DNA of 64,000 bases from Viscum album (lineage: Eukaryota > Streptophyta > Magnoliopsida > Santalales > Viscaceae), in NCBI GenBank assembly GCA_963277665.1, contig OY728119.1, positions 319,258,206 to 319,322,205 on the forward strand. The letters are read 5' to 3'. The translations under genes were made by a program, and so were the position numbers. Positions 46,301 to 59,560 of this stretch are shown piece after piece. Under the pieces are notes generated by a model. That model did not search any database. It was given only the letters and a program-made list of their open reading frames with translations, and was not told the DNA's origin. Every line of letters begins with the position of its first letter. Positions within the stretch are counted from its first letter, which is position 1.

Positions 46301-49300
46301 TGAAAATCTTTCTCATGATGTGGAAACATTCCGCTTTTATTATACATAGAAATAATATTACATCATTAATTAATAATAAATAAAATATTTTTATAACATT
46401 AATAATAGTATATTGATTTTAAAATTAAATTTTGGGGAGTATCTTCAAGAATTCATCGACATATAATTAGTTTACTACTAGTAGAATTTTATATATGGGA
46501 TACACAATCACATGTATTACAATGTGATTTAAAATATTTCCAATTTACAAAGAAACCCCTAAAAAATGAATGATTATTTTTTTATAAAATTTCTAGATAT
46601 ATCATTTAGATAATTATATGTACATAAAACTGACTCTTATGTATACACTAATGGCATTAAAATTTCTATAATAATATTGTAGTTATATTTACATATAGAG
46701 TATGTAACTATTATAGTTTTTATAATTTGATATTTTTCAATATTAACATTTTAATGATTTATACATATGATCTATATTCAAATTTATTTATGATATCACT
46801 TTTCAATTTATTAGTTTTTTATATATTGACATCTATATATGGAATTGATTTACATTTTCCATCTCAAACCAAAAAATCATGAACCTATAAAATACATCTT
46901 AGAACCTCTAAAATATCTATTTTAGACACTTTTCAAATGGTTGGGTATCTTTAAGACATCATGATATGTATTCATTAAAAAAGTTATTTCTAGACCTTTT
47001 GGACATGTAATAATTCCCTATCAATCAAGTAAAAATGTGAAATTTTCCTGATTACAATAAAAATAAGGCCATCGTGAACGGGTAGAAGTTTATAAGAAAA
47101 AATGTCATTTTTTTCAATGAATTAATTTTTTTATTTTAAATAATTATTATACCTTGAGGATTTTTATATATTGTATCCTAAATATTACTTTTTATGATAG
47201 TTGTTGAACTATTTATAATGTAAAAAACTTGTAATATTTTTTTGTTGAGGTAGATCAACGTTTTTCATATGAAGAAACCATCCTCAGAATTCTATAGATA
47301 ATGAATTAAAATGATTTAATGGATATTTAAAAGAGTTATTATGAATGATATTTTAGATGTTTATATTTAATTAATATCTATTGATTGTGGTTCTATAGAG
47401 ATTATTTGTGAGGATTTTATTTATTCCAAAATTTTAATTTTACATATTAGTATACTAATTATATATATATGATTTATCCCAAAACAATTATACCATGAAT
47501 GAAATGGTTTTGTAAGAATCCAAAGACATTTCTATTCCAAGAATGAGGGTAACCTTGTCCTAGAATTCCTTGGTTTATGATGGATCTATAAAATAGTAGA
47601 GGTATCCTATGAATTGGCTTACATGGGTGATCATAGGTGCACACACATTGTGGCATGGGTCTATGTGGGATATTGAGTGTATTTTGAGATTACATTGTTT
47701 TCATAGATGATAGATCAACAACACATCAAGGCTTACTAATATTCACCCCCAAAAAATAAATGTTTTATATGGTATTCACTCTTATATAGACAATATTTTA
47801 GTATTTAAAATATAGGATAAATATAAGTACGCCATGTGACTAAATTCTTCCATTTGTTTAAAAGGTTATTCTTTATGTGGTATCTGTATGTTGAGAAATC
47901 CTCCCTGATCCTCTAACATATCTTAAGAAAAAAATTCATACATGCTCTATTTGATGTTGTATACCACATGAATTCTTAACCAAAAATGATAATAGATGAA
48001 TCAACTTCATGGGGTGTGATAAAACAAATGATATATTTTGACTTGTCACTAATCACATATGTAACCTATAACCAAACATAAGTGAGGGATGGACCTACTT
48101 TGGACAACCCAATCAAATTAAATTGTAGGGATTTACCATATGATTCTGGGAAATTGTTAGTTGTATCATGATGACATTTTTGACTGTTCTTGATGATTTT
48201 AAAGACATCATCATTGAAGGATGATGTTATATTTAAATTATATACCTTTAATTTTAACATTTAGTGGGAAAATTTTTTTCATTAGAAAAAAAATTATCGT
48301 AAAATAAAATCAATATTTTTGAAAATGGGAAGGTGATTTCCAAATAATTTTACATGTATGCAATTTCACTAGCATGGATAATGATTGAGTGTATGATGAA
48401 AATGTGTTTCATAGGTGTGAAACATTACATCCTATAAATAATTCACCTATAGGATACACCAAAGATGAAAGGTAATATAACCCATATGGGTTAAATAATG
48501 ATTTTAAATGTCACATGAATTTATATTACAAGATATACAATTATTTATAACCAATATAATGAAAGAATTATGAGAGCCTATGTTTTTTAGGTATTTAAAT
48601 ATAGACTATAAGGGATTGATCATTTTAAAATATCATAAGGATATGGATTTATTATTTTGGAATTTATTTAATAGATACTGATTGAATTTGTAATGAATTT
48701 ATATTGTAAAGTAAAAATGGGAAAATCTTTCCCAGTTTTAATAGCAATGATTACTAAGATAAAATATTAAAGGACTATATGTATTTAAAATATATAAAAT
48801 AATATTTTAGGTACACTTTTCTATTATATATATTTGATTTTGGTGATAATAAATGTGTTTATTATTCAAGACCTTTTGTGAATATTGTTAGCTCATTCTA
48901 AGAGACCAATATTTTTTTAAGAAAAAATAGATGTTGAGAAAAATATAAGTTACTAATGGGGGAACTACTATGCATTCAATGAATTTGGTTAATATAGTAT
49001 ACAAACAATTTTCACTGAGTTTCAAGATATATAGATATTTTATATGTTTATATTTAATATCTTTAAAGACTAGAAGATAAATACTAATCCTATAGGCTCA
49101 TGGGGGAGGATAATCTTTGTAAATAAGATCTGTTTCTGAAAATGAATCAACAAAAAGGGGAATTGTGACTATGATGTATAAATAGTTACTAATGATGATA
49201 ATTAATAAGAGTATAACCATTCAAGAAATAGGATGAAGGTTTGGGTGTGTAACCCATTGTGAATGAAGAGTTGTTGGCTTTTATGTAGATCTTATATCTA

Positions 49301-52300
49301 CCAAAGGATGAATACTTTTGATGAATAAAAAGTTTATTTCAAAAACACTATAATAAATAATAATAATTTTAGACAATCCATATTGGTTCATCTAACTAAC
49401 ATGGAATGGATTAGGCATTTAAAAAAAACATAGTAAACAATATGTGATGATCTCTCTCTCTCTCATTACCACTATAAAAAAGGTGACAATGATAGACAAT
49501 ATTTAAAAGGAATAAGTAGATTTATAAGTTCAAGAGTTATAATTAAATGAAGGGAATATGAAAAATAAACCATGGTCTCCATAGTGGTTATCCAACATTG
49601 GTCATTACAAGGGGTTAGGATTATAAAAAAAGTAAAATATTCATTAATTTTATTGGATTGTATAGGGTTTATGATGGAAATTTGTTAAAATATGAGCGAA
49701 ACATTTCCCATCACCACTGACTGAATTATTTCAAATAATAATGTATTCATGTTTTATTATGTTTTAAAAAAAATATAAAACAATATAAGATATAATTTTT
49801 AATAAATTACATAATAAATATTGCAACAAAATTACAATGATTTATTTCTTACAACAAAAAAATATTGAATTAGAAATATATAATTGAATTAATATATCGT
49901 TGAAAAAGTTAGTGGTAGTATTTTTGGACTTAAAACTGTAAGAATATTATAAATAAACATATATAAAAGTCTAATATAGTATAAATATCAATTTAAATTC
50001 TTAATTAATTTATGGTACAATCTTATGGAATTATCACAGAAAAATATATATTTAATGTTTTTCAGTTAAAAAATTAAATTAAATGATTGAATGGAATGGT
50101 TCTAAGAATATTATTAGCAATTTATAGATAATTATACGTGGATAAAAAATATTGTTTATATTTTAACAATTGATATCAATAAGTAATTTTTTATATTTTT
50201 TAAGAGACAATCATAAATATTATAATTCATAATATCGAAATAACAGAAAAATTAATTCTTCATTGATATTTTCCAAAACCACATTTAACTTAATATTTTA
50301 TTCATAATAAATGATATAATTCCCTTATTCTATATTAATTATTCGTATTTATGAAAAAAATTAAATTATAGTATGTATTTGAAAATTTATTAAAAACAAA
50401 TGTTTGAATCACTTTATGCGCACTCATTTTTTAATAAATAATTTCGTTACTTTTTTTGGACAACAAATATAAGTAATTTATTACTAAATTCTGTGTATTC
50501 TATATTAATTTGGACCAGGAATAGATGATCTTACAATCGATAAAACATGAAGGTTACTGAAGTCAAATATAGTCTTTACTAGTTAACACCAAATGCCTCT
50601 TAATATTTCCACCATAACATAAATATACAAGATTTGATCATACTGAAATACTGGTAAAATATAGAGGATGAAACTCAAAATGGATCATTATTATAAAAGG
50701 AAAATTGACCAACTTATTTTTTGGTCACCATGTATCCTCATGTTGTATTAATATATTTTTACAAATTTAGAAATTCTAATTATATGATCCTTTTATCATA
50801 GCCTCCACCGAACTCTATAAATTCTTATTTTCATTATTTGGATGGGGTTAGAAACCCATTATGATATTTTGGAAACAAACCAAGTTATTTAAATACAATT
50901 CTATAACTATTATTATATGTATATATCTATAATAAAAAATATCGTATACAACATATTCTTCTTATTCTTCTTCATGTTGGATATTTTGTTTATCTAAATT
51001 ATATATTCATATCCGAGATGTTTAGTTATGTTATTTTTATTTTTATTTAAATGGGTTTTCTGGGATAGGAATTAAAATTAGATAAATTATTATTTTATAC
51101 CATTTCTAATCATTTTTAACTACACATCATTTCAATTATTACTACTTTACCCATAGAAGATAGGTTTTTCATAGTAATCTTTCAAAATATGACATTAATT
51201 TTTTCTATTGATTAAATTAATATAATTAAAACTAATATGATTAATGAATTGAATTTTCAATTTATAAAACCCGTAGTTGATATATAATTTACATGGTAGG
51301 TCATGAATGTTCTAATTGTTATAGTGTAAACCAAATCATTAAAAATAAATGAAAAACCAATAGTTTTTAGTGTTAAAATTTAATCCTTAAAATAAAATAA
51401 TCATCATTCCAAATATATATATGAGCCTTAATTTAACTATTAAAATATATTATACATAGAACAAAAATCAATGAATAGTGGTATGAAATCATGTTATCAT
51501 ATCACCTAATATTTGATTCTTTTCAACTTTATGGTTGAGTATATTCTTATAGGGTTTGATGGTTAAAAAATTAAGATATCATTATTATTTTTATTTTTAT
51601 TTGATTTATATATATTAATAAAAATATATTTTCATAGATCTATATGGATTGAATGTTTTCAAAATAATTTCTAAATGAACATCATCTTTTCAGATACTCT
51701 TTATTTCATAAACATAAAACAAAGTAACCAATATCTGTTTGGTATATATCTTATATATTTTTTCTAATATGTATATTAACTTTTATATATTACTACATCC
51801 TTAATGGAATTATCTAGTTATTCCATTGTACTACCTATGTAAAAAACTAAATGATATTTGGTATCACCCAAGATAATTCTCCTCAAAATTGAATAATTAT
51901 TAAGAAGGAAAGTTTTATCTTCAACAAATAAATAGTTTTTTGTTACATAATGTTTTTCTCTTATCATTCTTCATTATTTCACCATTAATTTTTTTTTTTC
52001 ATTTTTGGATTTTCAATTAGATTATCTTCTATTGACATTATAGTATAATAATCTAATTTTCCATTTATTTAAATTTATGAATCATTCTCATCTTGATGGT
52101 CCCATTGGAATAAATCCTAATATTATACAAGAATTGTGGTCAAAAATGAAATAGTTTCAATCAATGATATTTTTCAACATTCACCATGTTGGGAGATTCC
52201 TCCATTTTGGGAAAACTGAAATTCTAAGCATGTCTAAGTCAAACAAAAAAATAGAAATAATGGATTAAAATAATAATAATGACCATTATAGAACCATTCA

Positions 52301-53057
52301 AGAGTTGGATGAAGTAGAAATCAATTATCGACAAGAAAATATTTCAAGCAAAAATTTGGAATCATTCATTGAATAATAATAGAGAATGAAATACCTTTTT
52401 AAAAAAATCAATGAAATCTCTAGAGAAAAAATAAATTATAAAATAATTTAATGTGGTATTCTAATTCATTAACCCAAGGAATATTATTTAAGACAAAATT
52501 AAACTAACATAATTCCCCTTAACTCATTAGGGTGCTTCAAATAAATTGTGTACTATATGATATATAAATAGGTGACAAATTTGATGAATTTAAATCATAT
52601 TTTCCATTAGATGTATTTCTAGAATAAATAAACACAGAAATTCCAAAATAGATATCAAGAATGAAAATTTAGAAGGAAGTTTCAATTTTTGACAATAAGG
52701 AGTGTGTATGAATTTAGATAAAATGCTTATTAATTACATGATATATACGGATAGAACATATTACAATGATTTAAAATGAATTTTCTTATATCTATTTTTC
52801 TCTCATTAAGGAATACAAAAAATCATAAATAGATATCACACATCAAGAAATAATATGAAGTGTTTATGTATTAATACGAGGATTGGTTATTATTTTTTTA
52901 GAGATATAAGTATTTTAAAATATTTGACTAATTGGGAAGGGACTATGAGATATTAAAATAACTATTTATCAAAGAAGAGTTATATTTCATGGTATATTTA
53001 TGCAATTTTGTTGAATTTATTAATATAAAACATCAATATATTTTTATATCTTTATAG
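40356..53057. other. Long AT-rich region without recognised genes
   Basis: This is strongly AT-rich throughout. Open stretches of 60-81 codons (42749-42994 plus, 47474-47656 minus, 48066-48260 minus) show no domain I recognise. The segment at about 47490-48260 is somewhat richer in GC and may be decayed transposon sequence. A (TC)n run lies at 49451-49464 and TATATA runs near 46044-46053. Given the protease relic just beyond it, part of this block may be the remains of very old retrotransposons. Confidence 0.45.
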
Positions 53058-53474
53058 GTTGGTGAGATAAACCCAAAGAGTGTGGTAGTGAAATTAGGAA
53101 ATAAGTGTTTGATATACTTAGTTGGAGTCCTCAAGGATGTAATTGAATTGGTAGGTGATGTGATCCTTACATATTATTTTGAAATGATGAATATAGAGGA
53201 TGACATGTTAACTTTTCAATACCTATTAATTCATTATAGGTCTTCTCTAAAATCTATATAAACTATAATCAATCCCTATGTGTGTACATTTTCAATGGGT
53301 TTTGGTGATTTGATTATTGGATGTTATGTTAAAGTATCTATGAAGTACCCCATATATGGACATTCTTCAATCATCCAGTCCAATGTGACATATCAAGTAA
53401 TGATTATCCAAATATTTATTTTCTATATCATTAAAATGGGTATCCTTCTATTATTACTAAGATTTTATGTATAG
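53058..53474 (+). pseudogene. Relic of Ty3/gypsy (Tat/Athila-type) protease and linker region
   Basis: A single plus-strand frame runs from 53058 with one internal TAA near 53270. It reads VVVKLGNKCLIYLVGVLKDV, then VGDVILTYYFEMMNIEDD. After the stop it continues FSMGFGDLII and VSMKYPIYGHSSI. In Tat/Athila elements the protease region has the pattern LQLADRS..YP.G..EDVLVKV..F..P.DF.V.DMEED...P.ILGRPF, followed by MEFGDE.I.FNVFEAMKYP. Here the order and spacing of the blocks match. The ILGRPF block has decayed to LLIHYRSSL. No RT or LTR of this element was found nearby. The family comes from pattern memory, not a search. Confidence 0.65.
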
Positions 53475-56057
53475 GTTTTAGTTTTATATATTAGATTACC
53501 CCTAATACCATTCTCTATAATATATCATTATATTGTTCTGAATTGGAATTTTTTCCATTCTATCAATAATTAAGTGAATTCGGAATACTAATTTGGTATT
53601 TATATTTAAATGTATTTGATGTTTATTTTTATGATGTAGATTCTTTTTCCCACATTAACAGTACACATATATAAGTTCTCATGATATTTGATGCATTTCA
53701 TCACCCACCCAAATTAGAACTAAATAAATTTCCCCTAAATTTTACATATTTATAGTTAATGACCGATGAAAAGTTTTGTATAATTATTTTGAATAATAAT
53801 CATTCTAAATGATAAACATAAAATATAAATATTATGACATATATTATTAGGGAAATTGGGAGGATATTATTATTTAAACCATATTTTAGACCCTCTATTT
53901 TGATGCATATGACTCTTTTTGAGGAAGTGGACAAACTCATTAGGGAGGGGAAAATGATACTTCAACCCACTCTAATAGATTTTATAATGAAATATACAAA
54001 ACAATACCTTTAAGGGGGTATCATTTATCATATATTCAAATATAAGTGGGATAATCCTATCATGGTTTTACCATTCAAAATTAGTTTTAGTGTTTAAAAA
54101 AATTATAATGATGTGTTACTTCCCAGGTGAGTGAAAAATATTTTGTGAGTGTTCATATATTATAATAAAATGATTGTATCCACAAGTAATGATCCTTTCC
54201 TCTTGTATTCCTTGAATATAATCATTAAAATATTGTAGCTAGGGCCTAATTGTTTCTTCTGGGATGGTTTTTTCACTGTATGAAATTTTATATCATATCT
54301 GATAACCAATATATTATGATTCTTACATAACCATTCAATACATACCAATTCTTATTTGATTATTTCCTCTATTTCACGTGAATATTTTTTTGACATTGTA
54401 TTAGAAAATATATAGTAATAAATATAGAAAAATATTATTTAAAATTACACCAAGCCATTGTCCTAGGTCATGATGTGTCCAAGAATGACAAAAATATTAA
54501 TATATATGATATGGACACTCTATGAATACATTCTATATCCAATAGGTATTCATGTTATTTGATGACCTCTTAGATATTCTAGTTATAATCGATGTATCAT
54601 CAAAAAATTTAACAATATTTCAATACCCATGTCCTAATTTCAAAAAGAGATATCAAAATTATTATTTTTATGATTATTGAAAGGTTCAATTGGATGATCT
54701 CAAGAAGATCCAATCCAATCCACCGATCATACCGTCACCATGGTGGGATCTACCATTATATCTTATCTAGGACACATAAAACATTATTTATATTACATAC
54801 TTATCATTTTTCTGGATGAAAAATCATTTATGGTTTCCAATTAATCATAGAAAATGGATTCAAAACAATCAACCAAAATAAACAGTAATATGTTTCATGC
54901 ACTTATAATTACTCTATATAAATTTCACTGTTATTTATAAGGATATAAAGTTATCATTTTTTTACAATTATGAAACGAGTTACCTCTATATGAATATAAA
55001 TTGAAATGTGATAATAATATATTGGATTGTCCTTATATCATAATTATACATTGTGATAAAAGAAAATAAGGGTTTAAAGGACATAGTGGAAAACCACATG
55101 ATCAAGATAACTTATACATTAGGGCATGACATCGTAGACTAATTACCTATTTGATAGAAACTTGATGATAAACATATTAATGAACTCTTAGTTACCAATC
55201 ATTGGTATATTCAATTAGTAAACTATCTTGTTACCACAATAATTCCTAAAAATCATAAGAAAACTTATGTGATATATTGCGGAGTGATTTTAGCTTCTAT
55301 TTATGGGGTGAAAAATACCTCTACTAAATTTTTATAGACTAAGTTATATAGATATGCCTACATGATCATGATTTTGAGTGTGTTACACACTATTCTCATG
55401 AGAAATAATATTATGGATAGTTTGAACACTAAAGAAAATTTAGGAATGTTTTAGGGTCTAGTGTATTATATTCTATATTATTCCATGTTCCCTATATATT
55501 TTAGGAGAAGTAAAATTTTTAATACACATGATATAATTATTATAGACATGATAATCCTCAATAGTCCATATTATTCTATTATAATTTACATGAAAGGGGG
55601 ATTGATTTCGGTGGTTTTTTCTCTATATCTGTTCAATTTATGTACATTTATGTTTTTCTCAATATTGTTTAATATATATAGAGGCCAAGGCCACTATGTG
55701 TAATGATTTTGATGTAATATTTTATTTATTCCAAGGTGAGGTTCTTTTGAAATGTGTATAAATAAAGTTTATCATATGTCACCGATGTTTAATATATTGT
55801 AATTGGATTTTAGGGTACCACATTTAGAAAAATGGTGCCACACAATAACCAAAGGCTCCTTAAAATGCCAAAGGGAATAAAAATTCGAATGATTCAATCA
55901 TGATTAAATGTAAAAAATTGAGAAATCTATGAAACTTGATTCGAATAATTTCATTAAGAACGTTGATATTTTCCATTCAAAAAATATGATAGGGTATAAG
56001 ATTCACAATGTCATTTCCCCCTCCCAGTATCTTTTAATTATATAAATTCCTATTTCT
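53475..56057. other. AT-rich region without recognised genes
   Basis: It could be the 3' part of the Tat/Athila-type relic, since RT would lie here, but no RT motif is readable on the plus strand. The open stretch 55461-55703 (80 codons, hydrophobic, Ile/Tyr/Phe-rich) is of the kind AT-rich DNA yields by chance. Confidence 0.4.
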
Positions 56058-57230
56058 AAAGAGGTAGAACAACAATCACTTCTATTTACATGTTCCCCCT
56101 AAAGTATTTTTTTTGAAATCATATAATCATCTCACAGGGGTAGAGTATTGATTATTTTGGGAATTAAAAAAATGTAACATGAATTTATACAAAACCCAGG
56201 ACATCAAAAGTTGTAATATTATGATATTAATGAGGTCTTATTGCCATTATAGTAATTCATGAGACTCTATATAGAGTTAAACATTGTATCACATGAAAGG
56301 ATTTTCCAAATGAATAGTTTTTTGGGATACTTATATATATCTATAGTTCATTAATGATGTTTTTTCTCAATAATTTACATTCTAGATGGTCAATATCTTT
56401 TGTTTAATCTCACGTATTTTCTTACAGTCTAATTTAGTTCACATAATATGATATACAAAGTATCATTATATTTTTCTGATAGTTTTTAAGTAATATATTA
56501 AGGGATTCACCACAAATGTTATGGATTTCATCACATTTCATGACACCATAATCCTGTGATAACATTATTCTATCCATTCATAATTACATAATAATCACAA
56601 TTTGTTGATATAAATTATAAATTTATATGGAAACATTGAATTTTTATAGAGGTAGAGCATAAATCATTTTCATTAGCAAGTTACCATTAAATGAATTTTT
56701 TTAAATTATATAATCACCACATAGGGGTAGATTATTGATTATTTTGGAATGTAAAAACATGTAACACAAATTTTTCCAAATTCAAAGGACATAAAAAGTT
56801 GCTACATTATGATATTAAAGAGGTATTATTACCACCATAGTAATTATTGAGACTCTATAAATAGTGAAACAGTGAAAAAATGAAAATATTGTGTACATGA
56901 AGGATTTTTTGAAACATTTTCCATATCTATAGTTAATGTTGATATTTTTCTAAATAATTTAAATTCGATATGGTCAAGATCATTTGTTTTGCCTCACTTG
57001 TTTTATTACAGTATAATGGAGTTCATATAAGAGGATATTAGAAGTATATTTTTTTACATATTTTTTTTTGAAGAAATACGTTAAGGGATTCACCACTCAT
57101 GTTGTGTATTTCATCACATTTCAGGAACCCATATTCACTTTATCATAGTAGTTCATCCCTTACCATTTACATAATAACTACTATTTCTTGAAGGAAATAA
57201 TGAATTTATTTGGAAACATTGATTTTCAAA
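56058..57230. repeat. Tandem duplication, unit about 590 bp, two diverged copies
   Basis: Copy 1 spans about 56058-56645 and copy 2 about 56646-57230. Matching landmarks in order are GAGGTAGA(A/G)CA, ACA(G/T)AGGGGTAGA beside ATTGATTATTTTGG, GACAT(C/A)AAAAGTTG, GAGACTCTAT, GGATTCACCAC and ATGGAAACATTGA (TTGGAAACATTGA in copy 2). Identity is about 75-80% by eye, with small indels. Neither copy codes for anything I recognise, and no terminal inverted repeats or target duplication were seen. Confidence 0.8.
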
Positions 57231-59560
57231 AATTATATACAAAATATATTAAATTATACTTATGTTTTTTGAATTGTTTGTGACATTTTTTAAATCTATA
57301 GAATACCCTTGTGACCTAAATTTTCAATTAACATCGTTAAACTCTCATATAATCCTTGAAACAATTATATCATTCACCCCATTTCAATCAAATTTCATTA
57401 TATTATATTACTATAAGTAAATTACTTGGTTATACATGAAGAAAATAATGTGTGCTTGAGAGATACAGATAGGGGAATGGTAATAAAGGGGGTGTATTCA
57501 ATATTATATATATATTCATATATATATATATCATTGACATCTGATTAAAACACAATAGAGATGTTAATTTTTTGGGGGATTTTACATGAAATGTGATTGA
57601 TTGAGGTACATTCCAATCACTTATCATAACATTAACGTTTAAGTATATGTGGTAGAAAAACATGACATTGGGAATTTCTTTTAGAAATATTACCTAACAA
57701 CCATTCAAAATTATAATAATCATTGCAAAATCCATCATGATGAAAATAATATCTTAAATTTGAGTGGTTAAATGAGTTTCCTTGAAAGAATATTTTTAAA
57801 TAAATTTTTTCAGGAATGATTATTGGATAAGATAGATATTCTGTTGCGGGAGGAGTGATACATTTTTTGGCTGCAAGGTAAAATACCATGTATTGATGTA
57901 AGTAAAAAAATAAAATTGAGGGAGTATATTGGAGAAAACTAGTTATAGAAATATGGTATCATATAAGAGGTATGCACAATCTAATGAGTTTATATTTCAA
58001 AAAATAATTTCATTATTGATTATAATGTTTAAGTTTAGTTATGTTATACAATTCTATTAATGATTTTATTCAAAAGAGTGAATTTTTTTTTCTATGGGAT
58101 AGTTGGTAAATAATGTTATTAATGAAAATTATATTCATGAGGAATTATATAATTTCTTTAATTTTGATAAACTTTTTTTTGTAGGGGAATGTTAAAATTT
58201 TAGAATGTATTTATGAATTTGTTGAAATTGATAGTTTTACCCCTTTAAAATGAACTCTAGATTTTGTGTGATAATTATATTTCTAGAAAATAATTTGATA
58301 AATAAATTAATTACCGTATTAAAAAAAATTGGATGTAACTTTCAAATGTACCATCATTACTATAAAATAAAATTTATGTGAAAGTAGAGCCATAATGTCA
58401 ACTATAGACTAGATGCTTCAATATGGACACCCTTTTACCATTGGGGACAAAATATCAACATCCAAAATGTTTAGGGATAATTATATTTCTTTGAATATAG
58501 AGTATTAACATCCAAAAAATTATAGTTTTTTAGGTATATAATGTTTATATATTTTTGGGGTTAACAAGTATCCTTAATATAGAGTAAAATATTTTCCCTA
58601 TTTTTTCCAAACACACTTGTAATTTACTATAAATGTATCCACTAATACTCTATATAAATTTTTATTATTCTCATTTTGAGGTCATGAGTAATAAATTTTG
58701 AAATGTATTTCATAGAATATATTTCAACCTTTTTGTCCAAGGATTGGATGTGATATATATCTTAATGAAAGGATAACTTATACAATTTTATCTTATTATT
58801 ATTATTATTATTATTTATTAAAATATTTAATTTATTTTAAGAAATATAATTCAATATTTATATTAAATTGTATTATATATAATAATTTTTATTCTTATTT
58901 TATTATGTCCATTTTTCTGTAAATAAAGCATTGTGATGGGACTGGGTTATACCCATTCTAAAGCATTCACATGCTTGTTATTTCAATTATGAAAACTCAT
59001 CCATTCAAATAGTATCTATTATAAGTTATAAATTAAACTCAATGCTTAATAATTTAAATTTTTTAAAAAAACATTATTACTATAACTAATTATTCCATGA
59101 TATAAGAAATTATTTTTTAATTTATGAAACATTCTTGAGATCTTGATTTTATATGAGATATTTGGAAAGTGTAAATCATAAGATCATATTATTAATAATC
59201 AATACTAATTAAAGAGGATTAATTTTTTATAATGATTTATAATATATAAACTATATTTATCCAAATTTATATAATTTATTTTTATATTAATTAAACACCT
59301 ACATTTTTTTAAACAAATGATAATTAATATTTAATGATATGATTTTGTGTTAGGTAATTAAAACAAGTGTAATTAATTTCATCATTGTTATTGTGGTAAT
59401 TATCCAAGTATTTTTGGTTAAAGATATAGAGAATCATAATTATGTGTATTTTAATTTGAAATATAATTTTTAATATGTATGATAAGAGATTTATTTATTT
59501 CTATAATTCATTGAAAAATTATTATATGAATAAATATATTCTCATCTGTACTATTATTGA
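57231..59560. other. AT-rich region with a short (ATT)n microsatellite
   Basis: An uninterrupted (ATT)n run lies at about 58794-58815, and TATATA tracts near 57505-57530. Open stretches on the minus strand at 57430-57663 and 57632-57889 have no recognisable domain. Nothing else is seen. Confidence 0.5.

Noticed and set aside
57632..57889. 85-codon minus-strand frame considered as a gene fragment
   Set aside because: No recognisable motif and no neighbouring exon-like sequence; a chance frame is likely.
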